A DNA stretch of 64,000 nucleotides from Mycolicibacterium nivoides (GTDB lineage: Bacteria > Actinomycetota > Actinomycetes > Mycobacteriales > Mycobacteriaceae): assembly GCF_003855255.1 (NCBI RefSeq), contig NZ_CP034072.1, positions 2,131,238 to 2,195,237 of the forward strand, written 5' to 3'. Each line of letters begins with the position of its first letter. Within the stretch, counting starts at the first letter, position 1. This document shows, piece after piece, positions 34,406-43,095 of this stretch. Made by a program: the position numbers and the translations under genes. A model generated the notes under the pieces. That model did not search any database and was not told where the DNA came from. It saw only the letters and a list, made by a program, of their open reading frames with translations.

Positions 34406-36067
34406 CTACTGCTGTTGTTGGGACGACGAACCATCAGGCGCGCCATTGCCTTTGGGCCCCTTGGCGGATTTGGGCAGTGACCGCACCACCTCGGCAGCGG
34501 CCAGCTCGCGATCCGCCGCCGATGTTCGCGACGCCAGCACCCAGGTGTCCTTCGATCCGCCGCCCTGGCTGGAGTTCACCACCAGGGACCCTTCAGGCAG
34601 CGCCACCCGGGTCAGCCCGCCGGGCAGCACCCAGACGTCGTTGCCGTCGTTGACGGCGAACGGGCGCAGGTCCACGTGCCGGGGCGCCAGCGTGTTGCCG
34701 ATCTGGGTGGGGACCGTGGACAGCTGCATCACCGGCTGGGCGATCCAACCGCGAGGGTCGGCGCGGATCTTCTTGGAGATCGCCACCAGCTCCTTGGCCG
34801 TGGCGTCCGGGCCGAACACGATGCCGTAGCCGCCCGAGCCCTCAACCGGTTTGATGACGAGTTCGTCGATCCGGTCCAGCACTTCCTCCCGTTCGGCGTC
34901 CAGCCAACAGCGGTAGGTGTCGACGTTGGCCAGGATCGGCTTCTCGCCCAGGTAGTACTCGATGATGGTCGGCACGTAGGTGTAGACGAGCTTGTCGTCA
35001 CCGACCCCGTTGCCCACCGCACTGGAGATCACCACGTTGCCCGCGCGGGCGGCGTTGAGCAGTCCGGCCACCCCGAGCACCGAGTCGGGACGGAACTGCA
35101 TCGGGTCCAGGAACGTGTCGTCGATGCGGCGGTAGATCACGTCGACCTGGCGCTCGCCTTCGGTGGTGCGCATGTAGACGGCGTTGTCGCGACAGAACAG
35201 GTCGCGGCCCTCGACCAGCTCGACGCCCATCTGCCGGGCCAGCAGCGAGTGTTCGAAGTAGGCCGAGTTGTAGACGCCGGGCGTGAGCACCACGACGGTG
35301 GGGTCGGCGACGTTGGTGGGTGCGGCGTTGCGTAGTGCCCGCAGCAGGTGCGACGAGTAGTCACCGACGGCACGCACCCGATGGGTGGCGAACAGGTTCG
35401 GGAAGACGCGCGCCATGGTGCGCCGGTTCTCCATCACGTAGGACACCCCCGACGGCGATCGCAAGTTGTCCTCGAGCACGCGGAAGTCACCCTTGTCGTC
35501 GCGGATCAGGTCGATGCCGGCGACATGGATACGCACACCGTTGGGCGGGACGATGCCCGCGGCTTCGCGGTGGAAGTGCTCGCAGGAGGTCACCAACCGG
35601 CGTGGGATCACCCCGTCACGCAGGATCTCCTGCTCGCCGTAGATGTCGTCGAGGTACATCTCCAGCGCCTTGACGCGCTGGGTGATGCCACGTTCCAGAC
35701 GCGACCATTCGGCCGCCGAGATCACCCGCGGCACCAGGTCCAGCGGGAACGGCCGCTCCTGGCCGGACAGCGAGAATGTGATGCCTTGATCGATGAACGC
35801 CCGGTCCAGCGCCTCCGACCGGGACTGCAGCTCCGAGGCATCCGACGGAGCAAGCTCGGCAAAGATGCCCTTGTACGGTCCGCGGACGTTGCCGGCGGCG
35901 TCGAACATCTCGTCGAACGCCTCCGAGTACCGGCCCAGCCGGTTGTAGCCGTCGAAGATGCCCTGATGTTTGACGCGTCGTGCCGACGCGGCGCGCTGGC
36001 CGGCGGGCCTCGACCCGTTCGACTCAGCTCCTTGCGCACGGACAGTTCTCAGGCTCACCCTCATCAT
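34406..36067 (-). CDS. Circularly permuted ATP-grasp protein (Rv2411c-like)
   Basis: Protein of about 553 residues with a circularly permuted ATP-grasp fold, predicted to form peptide or amide bonds with ATP. Visible segments are GIFAELAPSDASELQSRSEAL, EHFHREAAGIVPPNGVRIHVAG, FRVLEDNLRSPSGVSYVMENR (the EDN-R phosphate/metal region) and VIKPVEGSGGYGIVFG, a glycine-rich nucleotide loop. The tail ends in a low-complexity SSSQQQQ. The start is ambiguous (ATG 36067, ATG 36064, or TTG 36100). It is the first gene of the trio with the alpha-E and transglutaminase proteins, and is divergent from rpsT. Confidence 0.9.
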   Translation of the reverse strand: MMRVSLRTVRAQGAESNGSRPAGQRAASARRVKHQGIFDGYNRLGRYSEAFDEMFDAAGNVRGPYKGIFAELAPSDASELQSRSEALDRAFIDQGITFSLSGQERPFPLDLVPRVISAAEWSRLERGITQRVKALEMYLDDIYGEQEILRDGVIPRRLVTSCEHFHREAAGIVPPNGVRIHVAGIDLIRDDKGDFRVLEDNLRSPSGVSYVMENRRTMARVFPNLFATHRVRAVGDYSSHLLRALRNAAPTNVADPTVVVLTPGVYNSAYFEHSLLARQMGVELVEGRDLFCRDNAVYMRTTEGERQVDVIYRRIDDTFLDPMQFRPDSVLGVAGLLNAARAGNVVISSAVGNGVGDDKLVYTYVPTIIEYYLGEKPILANVDTYRCWLDAEREEVLDRIDELVIKPVEGSGGYGIVFGPDATAKELVAISKKIRADPRGWIAQPVMQLSTVPTQIGNTLAPRHVDLRPFAVNDGNDVWVLPGGLTRVALPEGSLVVNSSQGGGSKDTWVLASRTSAADRELAAAEVVRSLPKSAKGPKGNGAPDGSSSQQQQ

Positions 36068-36194
36068 GCTGCCGCACCTGGCCGGGTTTCGCCGGGTCAA
36101 CGGCGCAGCCCGTTTCGGCAGGCCAAAGGGCGGTTAAGGTGGTATGAGAGCCGAATAACGGGGTATCCGCACCCCAGCTTTCCGCTGCACCGCT

Positions 36195-36224
36195 TTGGGA
36201 GTTCAGAGGTCTCGCTGGTACCCT
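36195..36224 (+). promoter_or_regulatory. Candidate vegetative promoter of rpsT
   Basis: TTGGGA (36195-36200), an 18-bp spacer and TACCCT (36219-36224) give a plausible SigA-type promoter. The predicted leader of about 75 nt holds a hairpin and AAGGA before the start codon. Confidence 0.5.
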
Positions 36225-36235
36225 GAACAGTCGCT

Positions 36236-36250
36236 GCCCGCAGTGCGGGC
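36236..36250 (+). promoter_or_regulatory. 5' leader hairpin of rpsT
   Basis: GCCCGC-AGT-GCGGGC is an exact 6-bp GC stem just downstream of the predicted rpsT transcription start. It may stabilise the mRNA or take part in S20 autoregulation; function is inference. Confidence 0.4.
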
Positions 36251-36304
36251 GGGCGCACCCAGACTTCGGTAACCCCAGCTAGAGAATTACGAAGGAATTT
36301 TTAC

Positions 36305-36565
36305 GTGGCCAACATCAAGTCGCAGGAAAAGCGCATCCTCACCAACGAGCGTCGTCGGCTGCGTAACCAGTCCGTGAAGTCGTCGCTGCGTACGGCTGTG
36401 CGCAGCTTCCGCGAGGCCGTCGAGGCGGGCGAGAAGGACAAGGCCGCCGAGTTGCTGGTGGCGACCAGCCGCAAGCTCGACAAGGCCGCCAGCAAGGGCG
36501 TCATCCACGCCAACCAGGCCGCCAACAAGAAGTCGGCTCTGGCCCTGGCGCTGAACAAGCTCTGA
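36305..36565 (+). CDS. rpsT: 30S ribosomal protein S20 (bS20)
   Basis: Basic ribosomal protein of 86 residues that binds 16S rRNA in the small subunit. The sequence begins [22 protein letters not shown] and continues [19 protein letters not shown], and it closes with [23 protein letters not shown], all typical of S20. The start is GTG 36305 with AAGGA 8 bases upstream. It stands alone with its own promoter, divergent from the ATP-grasp gene and convergent with holA, and the order matches M. tuberculosis. Confidence 0.97.
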   Translation: MANIKSQEKRILTNERRRLRNQSVKSSLRTAVRSFREAVEAGEKDKAAELLVATSRKLDKAASKGVIHANQAANKKSALALALNKL

Positions 36566-36592
36566 TCCTCCGGTCCTACCCGAAGTAGTTTT

Positions 36593-36606
36593 CCCGGTTC
36601 ACCGGG
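36593..36606. terminator. Weak hairpin between rpsT and holA
   Basis: CCCGG-TTCA-CCGGG is an exact 5-bp stem in the 33-bp convergent gap and overlaps the holA stop. It is the only dyad found there and may end rpsT transcription. There is no T-tract after it on the rpsT side. Confidence 0.3.
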
Positions 36607-37561
36607 TGGCGAGTTCCGCCACCCGGCGTACCGCTGTCTCAAGGGCGTAGTCGGCATCTGCCGCTGCGCCCTTTACGTCTGCATTGAGCGTGGCGACCAC
36701 CCGCATGGCCTCGGCCACCGAGTCACGCGACCATCGGCGTGCCTGCTTCTGCGCCTTCTGCACCCGCCACGGCGGCATCCCCAGTTCACCGGCCAGCCGG
36801 TACGGATCCCCTGACAGCGGACCGACCCGCGCGATCGTGTGCACAGCCTCGGCCAGCGCGTCGGCCAACACCACCTGCGGCTCACCGGCCAGCATCGCCC
36901 ACCGCAACGCCTCAGCGGCCCCCGCGACATCTCCGGTGACCGCCTTGTCGGCGATGTCGAAGCCCTTCACCTCGGCCTTACCGCTGTGATAGCGACGCAC
37001 CGCGACCGCATCGACCTGCCCGGCTGTGTCGGCCACCAGCTGTGAGCACACAGCGGCGAGCTCACGGATGTTCGATCCGACCGCGTCGAGCACCGCATTG
37101 ACCGTGTCGTCGGAGACCTTGGCCCGCAACTGGCGGAACTCGGCACGCACGAAATCCGCACGCTCGGCCGGCTTGGCGATCCGTGCACACGGATGCACCT
37201 GTGCGCCAAGCTTTTTCAGCTGATCGGCCAGCGCCTTCGCCCGCCCGCCTCCGGAGTGGATGACGCACAGCACCGTGCCGGGCGGCAGATCGGCTGCGGC
37301 CGAGGCGATCAGGGCCACCGCATCCTTGCCCGCCTCGGCAGCGGCCTCCAGCACCACCAGACGTTCCTCGGCGAACAGCGACGGGCTCAACAGCTCGGCG
37401 AGCTCGCTGGTGCTGACCTCGCCCGCCCGCATCCGGTCCACCGGGACGTCGTCGGATCCGGCCTGCTGACGCAGTGCCCGCAGCACCGCCCCCACTGCCC
37501 GTTCGACCAGCAGTTCCTCATCGCCCAGAACCAGGTGCAGACCGTCGATCTGTTGACTCAC
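36599..37561 (-). CDS. holA: DNA polymerase III delta subunit
   Basis: Clamp-loader subunit of 320 residues, which opens the sliding clamp. The N-terminus [20 protein letters not shown] and the middle [18 protein letters not shown], with [14 protein letters not shown] and [24 protein letters not shown] further on, follow HolA. It is a divergent AAA-like fold without a working Walker A, as expected. The start is GTG 37561. It sits just before comEC-comEA on the same strand but 13 bp after comEC ends, the standard mycobacterial order. Confidence 0.93.
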   Translation of the reverse strand: MSQQIDGLHLVLGDEELLVERAVGAVLRALRQQAGSDDVPVDRMRAGEVSTSELAELLSPSLFAEERLVVLEAAAEAGKDAVALIASAAADLPPGTVLCVIHSGGGRAKALADQLKKLGAQVHPCARIAKPAERADFVRAEFRQLRAKVSDDTVNAVLDAVGSNIRELAAVCSQLVADTAGQVDAVAVRRYHSGKAEVKGFDIADKAVTGDVAGAAEALRWAMLAGEPQVVLADALAEAVHTIARVGPLSGDPYRLAGELGMPPWRVQKAQKQARRWSRDSVAEAMRVVATLNADVKGAAADADYALETAVRRVAELATR

Positions 37562-37574
37562 ACCGATGATCGTG

Positions 37575-39179
37575 TCACGCCGACCCGACAGCTCCGACCA
37601 CCTGGCCCGCCAGCGTCCAGGCCAGCAGGCCCAACACCGACACGGCCAGCCCGCGACGCACCCAGCGCAACCGCCACAGCACCGTCAAGGCCACACCGCC
37701 GAGGGCCACCGACACCACACCGGCCACGCCCGAGGGCGACGGCAGCGCGGCCGCGGGCAGCGCCGACGCCCACCGCGCCACCGACAGCAGCCACCACAGC
37801 TCAGGTCCGGTGAACCGGACCAGCAGCTGCGCTCCGCCCGGCCAGATGCCCGCACACACCGCCGCGGCGGTGCCGAGGACCGTGATCGGCGGAACTACCC
37901 CCGCCACAGCGAGATTGGCGGCCACTGCCACCAGGCTGACGGTTCCCGAGATCCCTGCCACGAGTGGGGCCGTGACCAACTGGGCCGTCACCGCGACGCT
38001 GACCGCCGCCGCCAACGGGCGCGGCCAACCACGGGCCTCCAGCCGGCCCGACCACACCGGAGCGAGGACGACGATGCCTGCCGTGGCGCACACCGACAGC
38101 GCGAACCCGACATCGACGGCGAGTTCGGGGGCGGCGATCATCAACGCGATCACGCTGGCCGCCAGCGCGGGCACGGCCTGCCGCCGCCGATGGCTCAACA
38201 CCGCCAGCAGCGTCACCGCACCCATCACCGCGGCCCGCAACACGCTGGCCGATGGCTGCACCACGATGACGAAGCCGACCAGGCCTGCGCCGGCCAACAA
38301 CACGGCCGCCCTGGGGCCGACGAGGGCGGCACTCAGCAGCAACGCACCACACACGATGGTCAGGTTGGCCCCGGACACCGCGGTCAGATGGGTGAGACCC
38401 GCTGTGCGGAACTGCGCGGTGGTCGTGACGGTGACCGCCGAGGTATCCCCGAGCACCAGCGCGGGCAGCACGCCCGCCTGGTCGGCGGGCAACACGGCAC
38501 GCGCCGCGTCGGTGAACCGCGAACGTATCTGCGCCGCAACACGTTGCACGGCCGAGGCCTCCCGTAGCGACGGCTGACCCGATGCCGCCAGCACGGCCAC
38601 GCTCAGGTCCTTGCGGTCCGGGCGTCGCACGGTGGTCCGGAACCGCACCGGAGTCCCGGGACCGGCCCGGCCGAAGCCCGCGGGGGCGAACACCAACACC
38701 CGTCCCGACATCGGGACCCGATCGACCTCGCGCAGCACGGCGCGGAACATCAGCCGACCACCGCTGATCACGCGCGGGGTCTCCCCGGGCACCACCTCGA
38801 CCGTGGCCGCGACGCCGTAGAGCCGGCCGATCGGATGATGCTCGACCTGGTGCACGCGTAGTCCGATCGCCATGGCGAACCCGGCGGCCACGGCCGCAAC
38901 CGCCAGAACCGCGGCCGCGATCGGTCGATCGTGAGCGCCTTCCGAGTCGTGCGCGCGACCCCACCATGCGGCCAGCCAGGTGGACCCCACCGCGCCGAGG
39001 CCCACCACCACCGCGGCACCGGGGTGCCAGACGATTCCGGCCGCCGACACCGACCACGCGGTCAGGGCGGCCGGGACGATCCGCAGATCCAGGGATCGCC
39101 CCTCAGCCCCCGCATCGGCGGCCGGGCCGTCACTGCCGGAGCCATCACCGCCCGCAGCGTCACGCCCGTACCAACTCAC
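37575..39179 (-). CDS. comEC: ComEC/Rec2-family DNA internalisation channel protein
   Basis: Polytopic membrane protein of about 534 residues. It has an N-terminal DUF4131-like part ([28 protein letters not shown] with an OB-like segment) and the competence core, marked by [22 protein letters not shown] and [22 protein letters not shown]. The C-terminal metallo-beta-lactamase domain of larger ComEC proteins is absent, as I recall for mycobacteria. I chose GTG 39179, which overlaps the comEA 3' end by 20 bp; no better start is visible. With ComEA it would take up single-stranded DNA, though competence in mycobacteria is not established. Confidence 0.85.
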   Translation of the reverse strand: MSWYGRDAAGGDGSGSDGPAADAGAEGRSLDLRIVPAALTAWSVSAAGIVWHPGAAVVVGLGAVGSTWLAAWWGRAHDSEGAHDRPIAAAVLAVAAVAAGFAMAIGLRVHQVEHHPIGRLYGVAATVEVVPGETPRVISGGRLMFRAVLREVDRVPMSGRVLVFAPAGFGRAGPGTPVRFRTTVRRPDRKDLSVAVLAASGQPSLREASAVQRVAAQIRSRFTDAARAVLPADQAGVLPALVLGDTSAVTVTTTAQFRTAGLTHLTAVSGANLTIVCGALLLSAALVGPRAAVLLAGAGLVGFVIVVQPSASVLRAAVMGAVTLLAVLSHRRRQAVPALAASVIALMIAAPELAVDVGFALSVCATAGIVVLAPVWSGRLEARGWPRPLAAAVSVAVTAQLVTAPLVAGISGTVSLVAVAANLAVAGVVPPITVLGTAAAVCAGIWPGGAQLLVRFTGPELWWLLSVARWASALPAAALPSPSGVAGVVSVALGGVALTVLWRLRWVRRGLAVSVLGLLAWTLAGQVVGAVGSA

Positions 39180-39996
39180 GCAGTTTCTCCAGCCGTGCCG
39201 GGCCGATCCCGTCGACGTCGCCGAGCTGATCGACGCTGTCGAACCGGCCGTGCGCGGCACGCCAGGCCACGATCGCCTCCGCGGTCACCGGACCGACGCC
39301 GGGCAGCGCATCGAGGTCCTCGACGGTGGCGGTGTTGAGGTCCACCGGTCCCGACGGTGCGCCGGATGCCGCCGCCGGAGCGCCGGGTTGCGCAGCTGCC
39401 GCAGTGTCGCCGGCGACCGAACTGCCCATGGTCGCCGGTTGGCCCGCGGGCGGGTCGATGCCGACCACGATCTGCTCACCGTCACCGATCTTGCGGGCCA
39501 TGTTCAGCCCGATCAGGTCGGCTCCGTCGAGCGGCCCACCCGCGGCTTCCAGGGCATCGGCGATCCGCGCCCCGGGTTGCAGGGTCACCAGGCCCGGCTT
39601 GTGCACCAGGCCGACCACACTGACCACCACCTGCCCCGCCGGGGCACTGCCCGCCGGCGTCGGGGCAGCCGACGAAACCATCTGCACCGGTGGAAGATTC
39701 GCCGAGGCAACCGGTGGCGGCTGCTGACGGATCAGGGCGAAGACGGTGACCAGGATCGCAAGCACCCCGACGCCGGCCAGGGCCAGCGCCCCGGCGCGGC
39801 CGGGATCGGCGCGCGCTGCAGCCAGCCACCCCGGGCCATCCCCCGGTGCCGTATCGGGCAGCCATCTCGACAGCGCACTCTCGGAGGCGGTGTCGCGGTC
39901 TGACCCGTCTTCGTTCTCGGCATCCGGATCATCCCCGCCGCCCGGTCGGTCGCCACGCAGGCGCCGGAGCCGCTCCACCGACAAATCGGTTCCCAT
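39160..39996 (-). CDS. comEA: ComEA-type helix-hairpin-helix DNA receptor
   Basis: Membrane-anchored protein of 278 residues: a cytoplasmic N-terminus with acidic stretch (DDPDAENEDGSDRD), a membrane helix around residues 72-92, a soluble SLBB-like domain (VVSVVGLVHKPGLVTLQPGARIADALEAAGG) and a C-terminal tandem helix-hairpin-helix (VDLNTATVEDLDALPGVGPVTAEAIVAW and VDQLGDVDGIGPARLEKL). These bind DNA without sequence preference outside the cell. The gene overlaps comEC by 20 bp. M. tuberculosis carries eis next to comEA; here an SPFH gene follows instead. Confidence 0.92.
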   Translation of the reverse strand: MGTDLSVERLRRLRGDRPGGGDDPDAENEDGSDRDTASESALSRWLPDTAPGDGPGWLAAARADPGRAGALALAGVGVLAILVTVFALIRQQPPPVASANLPPVQMVSSAAPTPAGSAPAGQVVVSVVGLVHKPGLVTLQPGARIADALEAAGGPLDGADLIGLNMARKIGDGEQIVVGIDPPAGQPATMGSSVAGDTAAAAQPGAPAAASGAPSGPVDLNTATVEDLDALPGVGPVTAEAIVAWRAAHGRFDSVDQLGDVDGIGPARLEKLRELVRA

Positions 39997-40083
39997 GCCC
40001 GCGACGGTAGGTGCGGGTCGCGACGATTCCGGGCTCGCGGGCCGTCGGCGCCGGCCGGCTGGGGATGAATCTCGCGCTGTGGA

Positions 40084-40878
40084 TTACCTACCCGCTGCAC
40101 CATTGGAGGACGGCGGGGGCGTGACCCGCTCCAGGAACCGCAGCAGTTCCACCGGGAACGGCAGCACCACGGTGGAGTTCTTCTCCGCGGCCACTTCGAC
40201 CACCGTTTCCAGTAGCCGCAGCTGCAGTGCCGCGGGCTCGGCGGCCATCACATCGGCGGCCGCGGCCAGTTTCTCCGACGCCTGCAGTTCACCGTCGGCG
40301 GTGATGACCCGGGCCCGCCGTTCCCGCTCGGCCTCGGCCTGACGCGCGATGGACCGCTTCATCGAATCCGGCAGCACGACATCTTTGATCTCGACCCGGT
40401 CGATGTGTATCCCCCAGCCCACCGCGGGGTTGTCGATGAGCAGTTCCAGACCTTGGTTGAGCCGCTCGCGGTTGGACAACAGGTCGTCCAGATTGCTCTT
40501 GCCGATGATCGACCGCAGCGAGGTCTGGGCCACCTGACCGATCGCCGACATGTAGTCCTGGACGTCGACCACGGCCCGCACCGGGTCGATCACCTTGAAG
40601 TAGATGACCGCGTCGACGCGCACGGTGACGTTGTCGCGGGTGATGCCGTCCTGGGCGGGGATCGGCATCGTGATGATCTGCATGTTGACCTTCTGCAACC
40701 GGTCGGCGACCGGAATCAGCATCGTCAGACCGGGTTGTCTGACGTTGTCCCGGACCCGGCCCAACCGGAACACGACGCCCCGTTCGTACTGTCTGACCAC
40801 GCGGATGTTGCTCACACCGAGCCAGAACAGGGCGATGGCGCCGGCCCCCACCGACATGACCGCGTAGAGCATCTCCAT
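40084..40878 (-). CDS. SPFH/band-7 (stomatin/slipin-like) membrane protein
   Basis: Protein of 264 residues with one N-terminal membrane helix (YAVMSVGAGAIALFWLGVS) and an SPFH domain: IRVVRQYERGVVFRLGRV, VDAVIYFKVIDPVRAVVDVQDY and QTSLRSIIGKSNLDDLLSNRERLN match slipins closely. A helical C-terminus (SIARQAEAERERRARVITADGE) drives oligomerisation. I chose ATG 40878 since GAGG lies upstream; ATG 40896 and 40917 are alternatives. Slipins organise membrane microdomains and often pair with a NfeD protease, but no NfeD gene is adjacent. The gene is divergent from the DapB-like gene. Confidence 0.9.
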   Translation of the reverse strand: MEMLYAVMSVGAGAIALFWLGVSNIRVVRQYERGVVFRLGRVRDNVRQPGLTMLIPVADRLQKVNMQIITMPIPAQDGITRDNVTVRVDAVIYFKVIDPVRAVVDVQDYMSAIGQVAQTSLRSIIGKSNLDDLLSNRERLNQGLELLIDNPAVGWGIHIDRVEIKDVVLPDSMKRSIARQAEAERERRARVITADGELQASEKLAAAADVMAAEPAALQLRLLETVVEVAAEKNSTVVLPFPVELLRFLERVTPPPSSNGAAGR

Positions 40879-41050
40879 GATCCGACCTCGATTCATGGCT
40901 TTCGCCGGGGCGCGCATGCCCCATAGTTCGATTGTGCGACGCCGGTGTGCCTACCGCCAGGACCGCGGCCGGCCGGTGCCCCTACCGGCGGTGAACAAGT
41001 TCCCGATAGTGTCTAGAGTCCAGCAGCAGGGCTCAGCGAGGGAGGCGATC

Positions 41051-42103
41051 ATGACCGCAGCGGGTAAGCCGATTCGGGTCATCCAATGGACCACCGGCAA
41101 CATCGGGCGACGCTCGCTGCACGCGATCATCGGTCGCGACGACATGGAACTGGTCGGCGTCTTCGCCCACGGCGCCGACAAGGTCGGCGTCGACGCGGCC
41201 GAGTTGGCCGGCTGGCCCGAACCCACGGGAGTGCTGGCCACCAACTCGATCGACGAGCTGATCGCACTGAAACCCGATGCCTGCTGTTACAACCCGCTGT
41301 GGCCCAACATCGACGAACTGGTCGCGTTGCTGGAGGCCGGGGTCAACGTGTGCTCCAGCGCGGCCTGGATCACCGGCGGCAAGCAGACCCCCGAAGACCT
41401 CGATCGCATCCGGAAAGCCTGCGAGACAGGCAAATCCACCATCTTCGGCAGTGGCGCCCACCCAGGCATGACAAACATGGTCGGCATGGTGCTGTCCGGG
41501 TCCTGCGAGCGCGTCGAGGAGATCCGCATCACCGAATCGGTGGACTGCTCGACCTACGAATCCGCGGGCACCCAGTCGGCGATGGGATTCGGCCAGGACC
41601 CAGAGACCCCGGGCCTGGCCGAGAGCGTGCGCCGCGAGAGCGAGGTGTTCGCCGAGTCCGCGGCGATGATGGCCGACGCCATCGGCGCCAAGCTGGACCG
41701 GATGACCTTCGACGTGACCTTCACCGCCGCCACCGACGATTCCGATCTGGGCTTCATGCAGATCCCCAAGGGCACCGTGGGTAGCGTGTACGGCTACCAC
41801 CGCGGCTGGGTCGGCGACAAGAACGTGGTGAGCGTCGGATTCAACTGGACCATGGGCGATCACGTCACCCCGCCCAAACCCCTTGAGCACGGCCACGTCA
41901 TCCAGGTCTTCGGACTGCCCAACATGCGCACCGTGCTGCACTGCCTGCCGCCCAAGGACTGGACCGAACCCGGCTTCATGGGGCTGGGCATGATCTACAC
42001 CGCGCTGCCCGTCACCAATGCGGTACCTGCGGTGGTGGCCGCCCCACCCGGGATCGTCACACTCAAGGACCTGCCGCCGATCACCGGCCGGTTCGCCGGC
42101 TGA
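41051..42103 (+). CDS. DapB-like NAD(P)-dependent dehydrogenase
   Basis: Soluble oxidoreductase of 350 residues. The N-terminal Rossmann motif is altered but clear (RVIQWTTGNIGRRSLHAIIG), as in the dihydrodipicolinate-reductase-like family common in mycobacteria, several members of which act on amino-acid or steroid-like substrates. Other segments are WITGGKQTPEDLDRIRKACE and GSGAHPGMTNMVGMVLSG. The ATG at 41051 follows GAGGGAGG. True DapB proteins are shorter (about 245), so it is not the lysine enzyme. Its 3' end overlaps the convergent wHTH gene by 23 bp. Confidence 0.82.
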   Translation: MTAAGKPIRVIQWTTGNIGRRSLHAIIGRDDMELVGVFAHGADKVGVDAAELAGWPEPTGVLATNSIDELIALKPDACCYNPLWPNIDELVALLEAGVNVCSSAAWITGGKQTPEDLDRIRKACETGKSTIFGSGAHPGMTNMVGMVLSGSCERVEEIRITESVDCSTYESAGTQSAMGFGQDPETPGLAESVRRESEVFAESAAMMADAIGAKLDRMTFDVTFTAATDDSDLGFMQIPKGTVGSVYGYHRGWVGDKNVVSVGFNWTMGDHVTPPKPLEHGHVIQVFGLPNMRTVLHCLPPKDWTEPGFMGLGMIYTALPVTNAVPAVVAAPPGIVTLKDLPPITGRFAG

Positions 42104-42458
42104 CACCCGCCGCGGCGCCGCCGACAATGCCCGTTCCGTCGGCGCCGCCGACAATGCCCGTTCCGTCGGCGCCGCCGACAATGGCCCTCAGGGCGGCGAC
42201 GTGACCCTCGAACGCCACCCTGCCGGCGTCGGTGAGCCTGGCGTGCACCTTGTGCCGGCTGGCATCGAGGCGCCGCTCGGTGGCGACATACCCCGCGTTC
42301 TCCAGAATCGCCAGCTGCTTGGACAACGCTGAATCCGAAAGTCGCAGCGTCTCTTTGAGATAGGAGAACTCAGCCCAGTCCGCCGCGGCCAGCGTCGCCA
42401 CCAGCGTCAAGCGTGTGCTGGGGTGGATCAGCTCGTCGAAGCACGGCCTCGTCGTCAT
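42081..42458 (-). CDS. Winged-helix transcriptional regulator with repeat-expanded tail
   Basis: Regulator of 125 residues. The winged helix covers about residues 8-95 (LIHPSTRLTLVATLAAADWAE, then LRLSDSALSKQLAILENAGYV and TERRLDASRHKVHARLTDAG), close to small ArsR/MarR-like HTH_34 proteins. The last 30 residues hold a 9-residue repeat IVGGADGTG encoded by a 27-bp tandem repeat, absent from the domain core. ATG 42458 overlaps the stop of the membrane-protein gene (ATGA), so both are one operon. TTTCC-N5-GGAAA dyads upstream of that operon are its probable binding sites. Confidence 0.82.
   Translation of the reverse strand: MTTRPCFDELIHPSTRLTLVATLAAADWAEFSYLKETLRLSDSALSKQLAILENAGYVATERRLDASRHKVHARLTDAGRVAFEGHVAALRAIVGGADGTGIVGGADGTGIVGGAAAGVSRRTGR
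42117..42183. repeat. 27-bp tandem repeat within the wHTH gene
   Basis: Two identical 27-bp units (42117-42143, 42144-42170) and a partial third (42171-42183) lie in frame at the 3' end of the wHTH gene, each adding nine residues (IVGGADGTG). Copy number is probably variable between strains because the unit is short and exact. Confidence 0.9.
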
Positions 42459-42919
42459 GCATTGGCCCAACGGCACAGAGTTCGCAGAATCTCGGGGCCA
42501 CCCAGTCCGACGATCGCGGCGACGAATACCGCCGCCGCAGTTCCGGCGTGACGGGCACCATCGGCGTCCAGCAGAAATCCTGCCGCGATCGTCACGGCGA
42601 CCAGCGCGATCAGCATGCCGATCACCACCACCGGAACCCGGCGTCCGGCCGTGTCGGCGCTGACCTGAAGGCGGCCGGTCCTGCGGCGGCCGTTCAGACG
42701 GCGCGACGCGATCGTGGAATGAGCGATACCGAACCCGACGGTGGCGGCGATGGCGAGCCACTGCGGGCCGAAATCGCCGATGCCCCCGAGGCAGACCCAG
42801 GCCGCCGCCAGCAGCCACCAGTACCACCGCGGCAGCCCGACTTCATCCGCCACCCGCGCCGTTGCGTGGTCGACGGCATCCAATGCAGCGCGAGCATCGG
42901 CCGGTGTTGTGTCCCCCAT
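42455..42919 (-). CDS. Small membrane protein, partner of the wHTH regulator
   Basis: Protein of 154 residues with a cytoplasmic N-terminal helix (DARAALDAVDHATARVADEVG) and about four membrane segments, including WYWWLLAAAWVCLGGIGDFG, then VPVVVIGMLIALVAVTIAAG and TAAAVFVAAIVGLGGPEILR. I do not recognise a named family, but uncharacterised membrane proteins of this layout are commonly paired with small winged-helix regulators. I chose ATG 42919 since AGGA lies 6 bases upstream; ATG 42925 touches it. It overlaps the regulator start and follows two operator-like dyads. Confidence 0.75.
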   Translation of the reverse strand: MGDTTPADARAALDAVDHATARVADEVGLPRWYWWLLAAAWVCLGGIGDFGPQWLAIAATVGFGIAHSTIASRRLNGRRRTGRLQVSADTAGRRVPVVVIGMLIALVAVTIAAGFLLDADGARHAGTAAAVFVAAIVGLGGPEILRTLCRWANA

Positions 42920-42931
42920 AGCCATTCCTCA

Positions 42932-42974
42932 CTTTCCTATATGGAAAGTAGCCTCCCAGTTTCCAAGCGGGAAA
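42932..42974 (-). promoter_or_regulatory. Two operator-like dyads, TTTCC-N5-GGAAA
   Basis: CTTTCC-TATAT-GGAAAG (42932-42948) and TTTCC-AAGCG-GGAAA (42960-42974) share arms and spacer, with centres 27 bp apart. Read on the minus strand they overlap a plausible -10 (TATAGG) and -35 (TTGGAA), just upstream of the membrane-protein/wHTH operon. Autorepression by the wHTH protein is likely. Confidence 0.6.
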
Positions 42975-43095
42975 GTCAAGGGTCGGATGTCGTGGAGCGT
43001 GTGCCGCCGCGCCGCTGTTCTACCTGACGGTTGTGCGCGCCGCCGATCGACAACCCACAGACAGAAACCGGCGTCGAAAATTTGGGGACGACCCG

